Origin: Paenibacillus alkalitolerans
Lineage (GTDB): Bacteria; Bacillota; Bacilli; Paenibacillales; YIM-B00363
Direction of reading: 5' to 3'
Assembly: GCF_016482785.1 (NCBI RefSeq)
Contig: NZ_JAEMXM010000006.1
Location: 1-64,000, forward strand
Length of the DNA stretch: 64,000 bases
The translations under genes and the position numbers were made by a program. Shown in pieces: positions 1-8,463 of this stretch; the stretch's first letter is position 1, and every line of letters begins with the position of its first letter. Under the pieces are notes generated by a model, which saw nothing but the letters and a program-made list of their open reading frames with translations, ran no database searches and was not told the origin of the DNA.

Positions 1-71
1 AATTTTTTTATGCTGTATTTCTTCGCTTGTATTCATGCGCCACCGATTTACACAATCGAACGAGGGGCAAG

Positions 72-1055
72 CTAAGGAACCCGGACGACAATTTTTCCGA
101 TGTTGGCGTTAGATTCCATATAATTATGGGCAGCGGCAATATCCTCGAAATCGAATACCGAGTCGATAACAGGATGAAAACGGCCGTCCGCAAATCTCGG
201 CAGCGCAAAATCGGCGAACTGTCCGGTAAGCTTTATTTTATCCTCGACCGTTCGCGACCTTAAAGCGGTCCCGATGATTTGCAATCGACGGGAGAGAATT
301 TTGCCGAGATGGACGCCGTCGACGGATGCGCCTCCCAATGTGCCGATAACAATGAGCTTACCGTCCATGGCAAGCGCCGAAATATGGTCCGGGAAATAGG
401 GTGCGCCGACGAAATCCAGCACGATATCGACGCCCTCGCCTCGTGTTTGCTCCCTCAGCCAGGGGAGAAATGAGCCTTCCCGGTAGTTCCAACAAGCAGC
501 GGCGCCCAGCTCCGTCGCTTTATTCAGCTTTTCGGGAGTTCCGGCCGTTGCGTATGCCTTGCCGCCGATCTCGCGGATTAACTGGATTGCGGCTGTTCCT
601 ACACCGCTGCCGGCGGCGTGAACAAGCACGCGCATTCCCGGCTGAATGCCGCCCAACCACACCAAGTTTAAATAAGCCGTTAAGAAAGCTTCCGGAATTG
701 CGGCGGCCTGTTCAAAGCTTAACGGTTCCGGAATTCGCATGGCCATGCCGGAAGGGATCGCTGCGTACTGCGCGTACCCGCCGCCGGGCAGCAGCGCGCA
801 TACCCGGTCCCCCGGTTTCCAACCGGTCGCGTCCGGCCCGATTTCCTCCACTTCTCCGGCCATCTCCAGCCCTAATATATCCGTTGTGCCGGGCGGGGGC
901 GGATATTTTCCCATTCGCTGAAGCAGATCCGCGCGATTTAACGCGGTCGCTTTGATGCGTACCAATATTTCTCCTTCACGGACCGCCGGAACAAGCCGGT
1001 CGACGATCGTCAACGCCTCCGGTCCACCAGGAACAGTTACTCCAATAGCTTTCAT
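72..1055 (-). CDS. Zinc-free NAD(P)H:quinone oxidoreductase (MDR superfamily)
   Basis: 327 aa, full length for the quinone oxidoreductase branch of the medium-chain dehydrogenases (PIG3/QOR type). The N-terminal GroES-like fold has the NRADLLQR segment near residue 40 and a proline-rich PPPPG stretch. The Rossmann half carries the AAGSGVG nucleotide-binding loop near residue 148. No structural-zinc cysteine cluster is present, as expected for this subfamily, which reduces quinones or enones with NADPH in the cytoplasm. The ATG has GGAGGG upstream. It starts 23 bp after the TetR gene on the same strand, so it is probably the last gene of a permease-tetR-oxidoreductase operon. Substrate unknown; a stress or detoxification role is inferred from the neighbours. 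Confidence 0.88.
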   Translation of the reverse strand: MKAIGVTVPGGPEALTIVDRLVPAVREGEILVRIKATALNRADLLQRMGKYPPPPGTTDILGLEMAGEVEEIGPDATGWKPGDRVCALLPGGGYAQYAAIPSGMAMRIPEPLSFEQAAAIPEAFLTAYLNLVWLGGIQPGMRVLVHAAGSGVGTAAIQLIREIGGKAYATAGTPEKLNKATELGAAACWNYREGSFLPWLREQTRGEGVDIVLDFVGAPYFPDHISALAMDGKLIVIGTLGGASVDGVHLGKILSRRLQIIGTALRSRTVEDKIKLTGQFADFALPRFADGRFHPVIDSVFDFEDIAAAHNYMESNANIGKIVVRVP

Positions 1056-1078
1056 ACAAATCCCTCCGGCAATCGCAA

Positions 1079-1690
1079 TTAACTTTCGGGAAGATGCCCG
1101 GACGCTCCAAGGCCGTTGAACACGTAGCGAATCGTATCGTGAATTCTGTCTTCCATCGTTTGCTCGCCTTCCGTAAACAATGGGCTGAAATAGTAGGATC
1201 GCTTATAGAAAAGCAAAGATCCGAGGACCATCATAAGTGTGGAATCCAAGGACCGGAAATGAAATACTCCTTGTTCCCTGCCCTTCTGCAGCAGGTCTCT
1301 TAACTTTGTCCAGACCGGGAATGCCCGGCTTTGAATGTATTCCATCCTCGGGGAGCGCATCAAAATTTCCTGCTCGATGATATTCGCAACGTCCGGAGCG
1401 CGGGTCCGGTAAACCGTGATTTGCTCTATCAGGAGCATCAGTCCGGCGATCGGGTCGCGGAGCACTTCACCGCTCTTTTCCAGCATTTCCGCACTGGGAA
1501 AATATTCATCGACGATCGAGTAGAAGACATTTTCCTTGCCGCCGAAATAATAAGACACAAGCGCAACATTGGCTCCGGCTTCCTCGCATATTTGCCTTAC
1601 GGTGGTCGCCCCGAAGCCTTGCTTTGAAAATAGCCGTATGGCGGCATTTAATATCTTCGTTCTCATATCCAAGCTTGAATCTTGTTGCAT
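1079..1690 (-). CDS. TetR/AcrR family transcriptional regulator
   Basis: 203 aa. The N-terminal helix-turn-helix is clear (TKILNAAIRLFSKQG, then TVRQICEEAG and ALVSYYFGGKENVF); the C-terminal half is a divergent ligand-binding domain. An in-frame start exists 31 codons upstream, but the ATG at 1690 has AAGGAG at proper spacing and begins the conserved region, so I use it. The gene lies between an ABC-2 permease and a quinone oxidoreductase on the same strand. Two palindromes in front of the permease (3021-3055) are the obvious operators, so it probably represses its own operon. The inducer is unknown. Confidence 0.88.
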   Translation of the reverse strand: MQQDSSLDMRTKILNAAIRLFSKQGFGATTVRQICEEAGANVALVSYYFGGKENVFYSIVDEYFPSAEMLEKSGEVLRDPIAGLMLLIEQITVYRTRAPDVANIIEQEILMRSPRMEYIQSRAFPVWTKLRDLLQKGREQGVFHFRSLDSTLMMVLGSLLFYKRSYYFSPLFTEGEQTMEDRIHDTIRYVFNGLGASGHLPES

Positions 1691-1819
1691 ACCATAACTC
1701 CTTACACGATAATGCGAATGTTTGGCAGCGCTTACCTTAATTAAACCGTAAATTTTCGATTCTTTCAAATATGGAAGTTTCAATTGAAAGGAGCGCCCCG
1801 AAGGACGCTCCGTTATAAT

Positions 1820-3007
1820 CTAGACGGTCGGTTTCGCATGAAGGGCGGATGATTGTGCCGGCTCGGCAGCCGAACTTGCAAAGGCATGCTTTTCCTTGCG
1901 CGCCAGCACCGCCAAAACGCTTAAACCTAGTGCGGCAAGTATAATCCATAGAAGTGCGAGCGCAGGCTCGGATACGTCCGGACCGCCGAACAGAACGTTC
2001 ATCACACCTTCCACCGCATAAGTAGCCGGGAACAGGCCGCCAAGACGGTAGAAGAAATCGGAGAGCAACTCCCTCGGAACCATCGCTCCGGATGAGACAA
2101 GCTGCGCGGAGAGCAAAATAATGTTGAAAACCATTCCCGCCGGTCCGAGAAGGAGGACGAATATTTGCGCCGTCGACATGAACGCGAACAAGAACAACGC
2201 TTGGAAGCCCCATAAGGTTATGAACCCTTGTGCCGCAGAACCTCCAAACAGTACGACAAGCGTTGTGCCGATCAGCGAAACGGCGATCGCAGCCGCCGCG
2301 TTAATGATTTGTCTTGCGGCAAACCGCTTCCACTTGGAATGCCCCCCTGCAATGGCTGCGGACGATTGCTCCACGTTCATTGCAAGCAGCATGGAGCCGA
2401 CATAAGAGGCCAGCACCATCATCATGGGAACCATTTGCTTGGACATGCTGGACACCGGATTGGTGTAGTGAAACTCATTCGTAACCCTTTCCGATATTCC
2501 TGCGGCCATAGCGGCCGCTTGCTCCGCCGGAACGTTCAACCCGGTCAATACGGCTTGCGTTCCGTTCTGCACAGCTATGCGATTCACTGCGGCGGTGATG
2601 CCCCCGGCTGCACCGGTCATCATATTTTTCACAGTTGCCGGGTTCGACTCGTTGATATAGAAATCAAGCGTCCCTTTCGACTCCGGGGACATTACGGCTG
2701 CGCTGAACTGCGCCGGAATATGGACGATCATCTGGACGTCGCGTCGATCCAATTTTTGTTGCGCTTCTTCCAAGCTGTTCATTTCCACAACCGCAAAAGG
2801 CATTTGTTCGCCAATGCGTTTGGCCACCGTTAGGCCGAGCTGTTGATCTTCATTGACAACCGCCACCTTTAAATTACCGGCGTTGTCGCTCACTCCGTCG
2901 TATCCGGTCATCCAAACCACACTGAAAATGAGTTGGAACATGACCGCCACGGCGATTCCCACCCTGGTCGTCGGCATCCTAAGCAATGCTCTTAGTGTAT
3001 TTCCCAT
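1820..3007 (-). CDS. ABC-2 type membrane permease (YhgE/Pip-like)
   Basis: About 395 aa from the ATG at 3007, which follows GGGAGAGAG; an ATG 15 bp upstream lacks a good SD. One N-terminal membrane segment (residues about 15-35) is followed by a roughly 150-residue extracellular region with the family-typical VAVVNEDQ stretch, then five or six C-terminal membrane segments. This is the layout of DUF3533/ABC2_membrane_3 exporters and Pip/YhgE proteins. No ATPase lies next to it, which is common in this group. It is the first gene after the TetR operators and probably exports a toxic compound sensed by the regulator; the substrate is not predictable. Confidence 0.82.
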   Translation of the reverse strand: MGNTLRALLRMPTTRVGIAVAVMFQLIFSVVWMTGYDGVSDNAGNLKVAVVNEDQQLGLTVAKRIGEQMPFAVVEMNSLEEAQQKLDRRDVQMIVHIPAQFSAAVMSPESKGTLDFYINESNPATVKNMMTGAAGGITAAVNRIAVQNGTQAVLTGLNVPAEQAAAMAAGISERVTNEFHYTNPVSSMSKQMVPMMMVLASYVGSMLLAMNVEQSSAAIAGGHSKWKRFAARQIINAAAAIAVSLIGTTLVVLFGGSAAQGFITLWGFQALFLFAFMSTAQIFVLLLGPAGMVFNIILLSAQLVSSGAMVPRELLSDFFYRLGGLFPATYAVEGVMNVLFGGPDVSEPALALLWIILAALGLSVLAVLARKEKHAFASSAAEPAQSSALHAKPTV

Positions 3008-3020
3008 GCTTCTCTCTCCC

Positions 3021-3055
3021 ATTAAACAATTGTTTTAATTAAACGTTTGTTTAAT
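3021..3055 (-). promoter_or_regulatory. Two adjacent palindromic TetR-type operators
   Basis: Immediately before the permease SD are two partly merged palindromes. 3021-3039 contains the perfect 12-mer AAACAATTGTTT. 3038-3055 reads ATTAAAC-N4-GTTTAAT. Both are flanked by ATTAAA/TTTAAT arms. Half-site shape and position fit dimeric TetR-family binding, with the regulator encoded two genes downstream. Binding is inferred. Confidence 0.7.
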
Positions 3056-3132
3056 ATTGTAGGCGGAGATATTTGCATTGTCAAGAGAACAAAATGTGTT
3101 GCAATCAAGTCTTGTTGTCGAGCAACGAAAAA

Positions 3133-3354
3133 TTAGCGAAACAATCGAAAGAGGTACATAATGAGCGACCCGACCACACTGATGACAATGCATGTCACGA
3201 CCGGGAAATAAAACCGGAAATTTTCACGCTCAATCGCTATATCTCCAGGCAGCTTGCCGAGGAACGTCAAGTACTTCCCGCCGAGTTGCCAAACCAATCC
3301 TGCTATGACACAGACGATTCCGATGATGATTAGAAATTTCGCCGTCGGGTTCAA
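3133..3354 (-). CDS. DUF2905 family small membrane protein
   Basis: 73 aa with two membrane helices (residues about 6-24 and 50-70) separated by a short loop with the family motif GKLPGDI followed by a basic/aromatic stretch (RENFRFYFP). This matches DUF2905, small inner-membrane proteins of unknown function. The start is TTG, with GGGGAGG upstream. It follows the MBL hydrolase by 18 bp and ends a leftward cluster with the hydrolase, thioredoxin-like and DedA-NERD genes. Confidence 0.85.
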   Translation of the reverse strand: MNPTAKFLIIIGIVCVIAGLVWQLGGKYLTFLGKLPGDIAIERENFRFYFPVVTCIVISVVGSLIMYLFRLFR

Positions 3355-3372
3355 AGAACTCAGGCCTCCCCG

Positions 3373-3999
3373 TCACACATACGGATTATGTTCTTTCTCA
3401 TAAGCGATCGTGGTCTTCGGACCGTGTCCGGGCAAAACAACGGTTTCTCCCGGCAAACGGAACAGCTTGTCGTGAATGGAGTCATACAGCTCGCGGGAGC
3501 TTCCTCCGTACAAATCCGTACGGCCTACGCCCAGCTTAAACAACACGTCTCCGGCAAAGGCATATCCGCCCCATACAAGCGTGACGCTCCCGGGCGAGTG
3601 TCCCGGAGTATGCAATATTTTGAATGTTTCACCTAATAGCTTTAACTCCATGCCTTCGTCCAGCGCAAATTCCGCCGGCTCCGAAACGACCGGCTCGGTC
3701 GTGTCCGGCCATCTTAGAGATCCGTTTAGTTCCGGGTCCGTCAACCAATCCGATTCCGCGTCGTGCAGATAAACCGGACAGCCCTTCTCTTTCCGGATCT
3801 CGTTCAGCCCGGCGATATGATCGAAATGTGCGTGAGTAAGGACCACGGCTTCAATGTGCATTCCTTCGATCCGTTTCAACAGCCTTCCCGGCCGCTGCCC
3901 CGGATCGATGACGAATCCCTTATTCGATTCGGGATCGAACACAAGATATGCATTGGTGGCTAACGGACCGAGAGAATACGTTTCAATATTGAGCGCCAT
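3373..3999 (-). CDS. MBL-fold metallo-hydrolase (glyoxalase II-like)
   Basis: 208 aa, the usual size of small YcbL/YqgX-type metallo-beta-lactamase-fold hydrolases. The signature THAHFDH (near residue 56) supplies the first metal ligands. Further ligands are the HTPGHSPGS histidine, the Asp in FAGDVLF, and the C-terminal VLPGHGP histidine. These proteins hydrolyse thioesters such as S-lactoyl thiols in the cytoplasm. It starts 8 bp after the thioredoxin-like gene stops, so the two are co-transcribed. The pairing suggests thiol/aldehyde housekeeping, which is inference. Confidence 0.88.
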   Translation of the reverse strand: MALNIETYSLGPLATNAYLVFDPESNKGFVIDPGQRPGRLLKRIEGMHIEAVVLTHAHFDHIAGLNEIRKEKGCPVYLHDAESDWLTDPELNGSLRWPDTTEPVVSEPAEFALDEGMELKLLGETFKILHTPGHSPGSVTLVWGGYAFAGDVLFKLGVGRTDLYGGSSRELYDSIHDKLFRLPGETVVLPGHGPKTTIAYEKEHNPYV

Positions 4000-4007
4000 A
4001 TAATCAC

Positions 4008-4580
4008 CTAGAATGAAGAAATCAATTCACGAAGCTCTTTGACGATTATGTGCTGATATCCCGTTCCTTCGCCGTACCGCTCGCCCATCTCTTTTCTCGC
4101 TTGCGCGAGCTTCTCTTGATAATCGGGCGCTTCGCGGTCCGGATTGTCCGTCTTGAACTTTGTCATCACATCTTGAACATGACTCGGACGCGGCCCCCAA
4201 TGGCCCAGCACGAATCCGCCCGTATCGGTGAAGATGACGACCGGAATCGATCTGCCGCCCATGGTTAAAAACTGATCCATCACGTCGAAGTTCTGTTCGA
4301 GGATCAGCACTTCCGTCGGAACGCCGCTAATTTCAAGCGCCTTGAACACGGCCGGAACGTTGCGGACGACGTCTCCGCACCAATCGGCCGCAAGGATGAG
4401 GCAGCGCAAGTCATCGCGGTTATTTAAGCTTTCGAAGAACTCCTTATCCTCCTCATTCATCCATTCGAACTTCTGCAGCCAATCCTCAAATTTATCCTTG
4501 TTTTTCGTCATGCCATCGATGAAAGCTTGCGGGGTCAAACCCGTACCCAGTTTTTCGGTAAGTGGTTTCGTCACAAACAT
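4008..4580 (-). CDS. Thioredoxin-family protein with a single active-site cysteine
   Basis: About 190 aa. The central fold has AADWCGDVVRNVPA, then a cis-proline region (GRSIPVVIF) and a C-terminal helical extension, as in the thioredoxin_9 family of Bacillales. The active-site segment reads WCGDV, so only the first Cys of a CxxC pair is present; that rules out a standard dithiol exchange and suits a monothiol or bacillithiol-linked role. The ATG at 4580 is close behind GGAGG; a GTG six bases downstream has better spacing. It is followed 8 bp later by the MBL hydrolase. Confidence 0.8.
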   Translation of the reverse strand: MFVTKPLTEKLGTGLTPQAFIDGMTKNKDKFEDWLQKFEWMNEEDKEFFESLNNRDDLRCLILAADWCGDVVRNVPAVFKALEISGVPTEVLILEQNFDVMDQFLTMGGRSIPVVIFTDTGGFVLGHWGPRPSHVQDVMTKFKTDNPDREAPDYQEKLAQARKEMGERYGEGTGYQHIIVKELRELISSF

Positions 4581-4651
4581 CCGCCTCCGTTCGTTTATTC
4601 GATCCGTACTAATTGTATCAAACGGTGCCGACTGCACCAAATTTTGACTGA

Positions 4652-5758
4652 TTATTTCACCGTATGCTCGCGGATCGCCGCCGCGATGCGCTGCACATTG
4701 CGCGCGTCAAGCGGTCTCTTTGAGCGGAAAGCGTTCATATAGTGCAGCAGCCGATCCGCTCTCACCGTCGCAAACGCAGGACTTTTCCCTAGCAATCTGA
4801 CATCGGGATGCGTGAATACAAGAACGCCGGTGACGTCGGTTTCGACCCCAACGGACCGAACGAGCTCTTTCAACACATATTCGTGCCGATACAACTGCGA
4901 GGTCGGATCTTTCGACGGAGCGCCGTCACGCAGCATTCCGCCCGCTTCGAACGCAATCTCCCCGCTCCAATGCTTGGACTCGAAGTGGAACACGCCTTTC
5001 GGTCCCACCGCAATATGATCGAACTCTTGGACGCGGCCTCCTGCACGCAGCTTCACGCCATGGAATATGACGTGATCCTTGCCCAGGAAACCTAACTGGT
5101 GAGCCGTTTCCCGTTCGCCTTGTTCTCCCGCGCGGCGTATGCCTTCTTCACGTTGACGCCTGGACTCGCGGCGGCGCCCGCGCACCCATTTCCACCCGAC
5201 GTAAAACACAAGCAGCGCCACTGCAACGATCATTGCCGGTTGTATGTATTGTCCCGCCACTTCGTCAATCGTGTCCCATTGCTCCCCGAGCGTCAAGCCG
5301 AGCCAAACAAACAGAATCGACCATGGAATAACCGCCAGCGTCGTAAGCAGCGTGAAACGGCCGATCGGCATTCTCGCGATGCCTGCGGGAATCGATATCG
5401 CATGGCGGACGACGGGGATAAACCTTGCCGTAAAAATAACGCCTGTCCCGTAACGATCGAACCATTTTTCCGCAACGTCTATGTGATGTTTATTGATTAA
5501 TATATACTTGCCGTATTTCTCAAGAAACGGACGTCCTCCGTATTTGCCGATCCAATAGACGAAAAGCTGCGCGATCGTCCCTCCGATCGTACCGAACACC
5601 ACGGCGCCCGTAAAAGATATTTTCCCTTGAGAAACAAGATAGCCGCCGTAGGACAGCACGATTTCGCTTGGAATAACCTCGATCATCAATCCGATCATAA
5701 TGCCCCAATAACCCAACTGCTCCAACCACGCCAATAAACCTTCAATAATATCGTGCAT
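4652..5758 (-). CDS. DedA-family membrane protein fused to a NERD nuclease-related domain
   Basis: 368 aa from the ATG at 5758, which follows AAAGGCAGG; the longer upstream reading has no SD. Residues about 1-195 form a DedA/SNARE-associated (VTT) domain: an IEVIPSEIVLS start, a GGTIAQLF stretch, the FTARFIPVVRH motif with its essential Arg, and a final helix near 175-190. A basic linker (RGRRRESRRQREEG) leads to residues about 215-368, a NERD domain with GERETAHQL, the acidic EFDHIAVG and FESK, a PD-(D/E)xK-like catalytic set. DedA proteins are membrane lipid transporters and NERD is nuclease-related. I do not recall this pairing as a described architecture. Thioredoxin-like, MBL and DUF2905 genes follow on the same strand. 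Confidence 0.85.
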   Translation of the reverse strand: MHDIIEGLLAWLEQLGYWGIMIGLMIEVIPSEIVLSYGGYLVSQGKISFTGAVVFGTIGGTIAQLFVYWIGKYGGRPFLEKYGKYILINKHHIDVAEKWFDRYGTGVIFTARFIPVVRHAISIPAGIARMPIGRFTLLTTLAVIPWSILFVWLGLTLGEQWDTIDEVAGQYIQPAMIVAVALLVFYVGWKWVRGRRRESRRQREEGIRRAGEQGERETAHQLGFLGKDHVIFHGVKLRAGGRVQEFDHIAVGPKGVFHFESKHWSGEIAFEAGGMLRDGAPSKDPTSQLYRHEYVLKELVRSVGVETDVTGVLVFTHPDVRLLGKSPAFATVRADRLLHYMNAFRSKRPLDARNVQRIAAAIREHTVK

Positions 5759-5901
5759 AATAGACCTGCCTTTATCCGATAGTTTCGATAACCATTGTAA
5801 AGCATTCGGACAATGAAAGGAACATGCCCGAGAAAGACAAGCGACATAATCGCAGGGACAGGACATACACTGTTACAAAAACAAGGAGGATCGGGACTTG
5901 T

Positions 5902-6348
5902 ATGTATAAGACCATTTTTGTTCGCAGAGGGCAGCTGATTGTGCTTGCCGCCGGTATTTGCGCGATCGCATTCATGACGGTTCTTTGGGAGAGGAGCCAA
6001 GCGGTGCCGGCCGATGCGATGCCTGTGAGCGAACGCGTCATTCATATGGTGACGGGGGAGTTCAAAACGATAACGAAAGACGGCGAAGAGCTCGAAGCTT
6101 ACCGTTGGGATCCCGGCACCGTCTTTGTAAACAAAGGAGAAAATGTGAAGCTCGTGCTGCTCGGCGTAAACGGGGAAAACCATCCGTTCGTCATCGAAGG
6201 GTTGAACATTCAAGGGAGCGTCACCAAAGGCAAAGAAACGATCGTCAACTTTCACGCTTCGAAAGAAGGCATCTTCCGCATCATCTGTCTCGCTCATCCG
6301 GACGCCTCCAACAACGGGCCGATGATCGGTTATATTGTGGTCGACTGA
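5902..6348 (+). CDS. Membrane-anchored cupredoxin-domain protein
   Basis: 148 aa. An N-terminal membrane anchor (residues about 10-29) is followed by one extracellular cupredoxin fold resembling the copper domain of cytochrome oxidase subunit II. Likely copper ligands are the His of ENHPF and the Cys, His and Met of IICLAHPDASNNGPM, a type 1/CuA-like C-x2-H-x(n)-M spacing. AAGGAGG lies 12 bp before the ATG, somewhat far. It is transcribed away from the DedA-NERD gene, with a 143-bp shared promoter region. Electron transfer or copper handling at the cell surface is inferred. Confidence 0.8.
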   Translation: MYKTIFVRRGQLIVLAAGICAIAFMTVLWERSQAVPADAMPVSERVIHMVTGEFKTITKDGEELEAYRWDPGTVFVNKGENVKLVLLGVNGENHPFVIEGLNIQGSVTKGKETIVNFHASKEGIFRIICLAHPDASNNGPMIGYIVVD

Positions 6349-6396
6349 CGCCCGCGCCTTCCCCTGCATACGATGTGGGGAAGGAGTGAGTCGAAC

Positions 6397-6705
6397 ATGA
6401 AGCCGAATGAAAAGCACAAAGCGCCTCTGCCTTCGCCTCGCGGCATAAGGCGGGCATGCAGCCGGGAATTATACCGTACGGTGAAGCGGTTGGGCGTATA
6501 CATTCCCCCGGAACGTCTGACGGAAGCGGAAGAATTATATTTTAAGAAAGTGGTCGGAAACTTGATTTATATTTTCGAGCATCGGGACAATAAGAAAAAA
6601 CAAGCCGATTGGTGGGAGGAACACGTGGCTCCCGACATTGCAAAGCTGTGGCAAATCGACGAAGGCGCGCTCGTTCGCGCGTTTCGCAGCGGATACGGCG
6701 GTTGA
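6397..6705 (+). CDS. Small conserved-looking protein of unknown function
   Basis: 102 aa from the ATG at 6397, preceded by AAGGAG; an earlier in-frame ATG at 6373 has no SD. Not recognised. It is soluble, charged and mostly helical, with a basic N-terminus, a central ERLTEAEELYFKK segment and a tryptophan-rich ADWWEEHVAP stretch. It follows the cupredoxin gene by 48 bp on the same strand and may share its transcript. No catalytic motif is visible. Confidence 0.6.
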   Translation: MKPNEKHKAPLPSPRGIRRACSRELYRTVKRLGVYIPPERLTEAEELYFKKVVGNLIYIFEHRDNKKKQADWWEEHVAPDIAKLWQIDEGALVRAFRSGYGG

Positions 6706-6757
6706 TTGACGGCGGTTCACAGCTGTTCTCGGCGGTTAACGGATCGAAGGCAAAGCG

Positions 6758-6798
6758 AACAGCCTGGCATTTCGTCGGCAGACGGTTGCCAGGCTGTT
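6758..6798. terminator. Perfect 12-bp hairpin between convergent genes
   Basis: AACAGCCTGGCA at 6758-6769 pairs exactly with TGCCAGGCTGTT at 6787-6798 around a 17-nt loop. It sits between the rightward small gene and the leftward VOC gene. U-tracts are weak on both sides, so a bidirectional terminator is likely but not certain. Confidence 0.55.
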
Positions 6799-6805
6799 CT
6801 TGGCG

Positions 6806-7192
6806 TTACCCTTTGTTCGGCTTCTGGAACATCTCCAACCGTTCGCCGCTCGGTCCATAGAAGAATGCGATCCGGACGCCGTCCAAAATCGTGCGGGGCT
6901 GTTCGTCGATCAGCGAAACTCCGGCTTGCTTTAAACGCTCCAATTCTTTATCGATGTTATCTACCGTAAATGCGATATGGTTCACGATGCCGCTGGCGGC
7001 AAGACTGTCGTCCCATCGCGAAATGAGCTCCACTTCGACGCTTTCCTGCCCCGGGAAGTGAAGAAACACGAGCTCAATATCTTCGTTCAACCTCTCTCTT
7101 CTGTCAAGCCTCATTCCCAAAACTTCGGTATAAAACCGGATCGATTGTTCCATGTCTTTCACCATCACGCCGATATGTTCCAGTTTCTTCAT
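6806..7192 (-). CDS. VOC-superfamily (glyoxalase/bleomycin-resistance fold) protein
   Basis: 128 aa, one VOC module of two beta-alpha-beta-beta-beta repeats. It opens with LEHIGVMVKDMEQSIRFY, whose His is a typical metal ligand. VNHIAFTVDNID begins the second repeat, and the FYGPSGERLEMF end supplies the terminal Glu. Lactoylglutathione lyase-like and fosfomycin-resistance proteins share this fold, so substrate cannot be assigned. Nearby in-frame ATGs leave the start uncertain by seven codons; I use the one that begins the conserved fold. It lies 38 bp downstream of the MFS exporter gene and is probably co-transcribed with it. Confidence 0.85.
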   Translation of the reverse strand: MKKLEHIGVMVKDMEQSIRFYTEVLGMRLDRRERLNEDIELVFLHFPGQESVEVELISRWDDSLAASGIVNHIAFTVDNIDKELERLKQAGVSLIDEQPRTILDGVRIAFFYGPSGERLEMFQKPNKG

Positions 7193-7230
7193 CCCGCTCA
7201 TCCCCTGTCTCAAATTTTATTGCGGATTTT

Positions 7231-8463
7231 TTATTCGGTTTTCGGAAGCTTGTAAGTGAGTATTCCCAGCAATGGCAAGATGCTCGCTCCCACGATGACG
7301 GATTTGAGCCCGAATACGTCGGCCATGCCGCCGAGCGCCACGGCTCCGAGCGCGCCCATGCCGAAGGCAAGCCCGACGATGAGACCGGAAGCCATCCCGA
7401 TACTGTTCGGCATCAGCTGTTGGGCGTAGACAACGGTAACCGAGAAGCCGAGCATAAGAATAAATCCTAACGCCATCATTACCGGCGCTACCCATAACAA
7501 GCTTACGAACGGCAACAGCAGGGCAAAAGGCGCAGCTCCCGCCATCGATAGAAAAATGATGTTCCTGGGACCGAAACGGTCGGCTAGCGGCCCGCCGAAC
7601 AGCGTTCCGGCGACGCCCAATATGCCGAAGAGGAATAATGGAATTTGCGCGTGCGCCACATCGAGCCCGTAAGTGGATTCATAATAGTATTGATAATAGT
7701 TTGCGATGGCGGCGTGATACGTCGATCGGGCGAACACCAAAACCACGAGCAGTCCCAGGCCGATCCAAACGAAACCGGCGGTTTGTTTTTTCTCCGCAGC
7801 CGCTGCGGCTTCGCCGGTTTGCGGTACCTTCGAAGCAGGCTTGCGAAGGCGGAGATGAAGGTTGCCCTTATACCAACGGGAGACGATCAGCGAAACGACG
7901 ACAGCCAGCGCGGCCACCGCCGTAAACCATAATGCCGCGATTTGCCCGAAAGGCAGAAAAATATATTTTGTCATCAGCGGGCCTGTTGAGCTTCCCCCGT
8001 TTCCGCCTACTTGATAGACGGATTGCGCCAATCCCCTTCGATTCCCGGCCGTCATGTACACCACCTTGGAAGCTTCCGGGTGAAAGACGGCCGAGCCTAA
8101 TCCGACCAATACGACGGATGCGAGCAAAACCGGATAATTCGGAGCGAAAGCGATGCCGATCATGCCGAGGAAGCTCATTGTCATTCCGATCGGCAGCATG
8201 AACGGTGACGGCTTCCGGTCCGAATAGTAACCGACAAGCGGCTGCAATACGGATGACGTCATGTTCAGCGCAAACAACACGAATCCGATTTGAGTGTAAG
8301 TCAACGCCAACGTTTGCTTCAACGCAGGCACGACCGCGGGCACGACCGCTTGCATGCTGTCATTGAGCATGTGAATGAGACTCACCGCAAACAGAATCGG
8401 AAAGACGGTCTTCTCTGCAGCGGGTGCGGGTGCGGCCCGCGCATTCGTTGCGAGTTGAGTCAT
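7231..8463 (-). CDS. MFS exporter, fosmidomycin-resistance (Fsr) type
   Basis: 410 aa with twelve predicted membrane helices and a cytoplasmic loop near residue 205. The N-terminal HMLNDSMQAVVPAV and the TYTQIGFVLF region are typical of Fsr-like major facilitator transporters. Motif-A-like residues (GYYSDRKPS) lie between helices 2 and 3, and GGPLADRFGPRNII marks the equivalent C-terminal loop. The family exports drugs or small metabolites with proton antiport; the actual substrate is unknown. A VOC-fold gene follows closely, suggesting a small detoxification unit. Confidence 0.88.
   Translation of the reverse strand: MTQLATNARAAPAPAAEKTVFPILFAVSLIHMLNDSMQAVVPAVVPALKQTLALTYTQIGFVLFALNMTSSVLQPLVGYYSDRKPSPFMLPIGMTMSFLGMIGIAFAPNYPVLLASVVLVGLGSAVFHPEASKVVYMTAGNRRGLAQSVYQVGGNGGSSTGPLMTKYIFLPFGQIAALWFTAVAALAVVVSLIVSRWYKGNLHLRLRKPASKVPQTGEAAAAAEKKQTAGFVWIGLGLLVVLVFARSTYHAAIANYYQYYYESTYGLDVAHAQIPLFLFGILGVAGTLFGGPLADRFGPRNIIFLSMAGAAPFALLLPFVSLLWVAPVMMALGFILMLGFSVTVVYAQQLMPNSIGMASGLIVGLAFGMGALGAVALGGMADVFGLKSVIVGASILPLLGILTYKLPKTE

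Noticed and set aside
8-263. Short frames at the left edge
   Set aside because: They overlap the 3' end of the quinone oxidoreductase in other frames and lack start signals.
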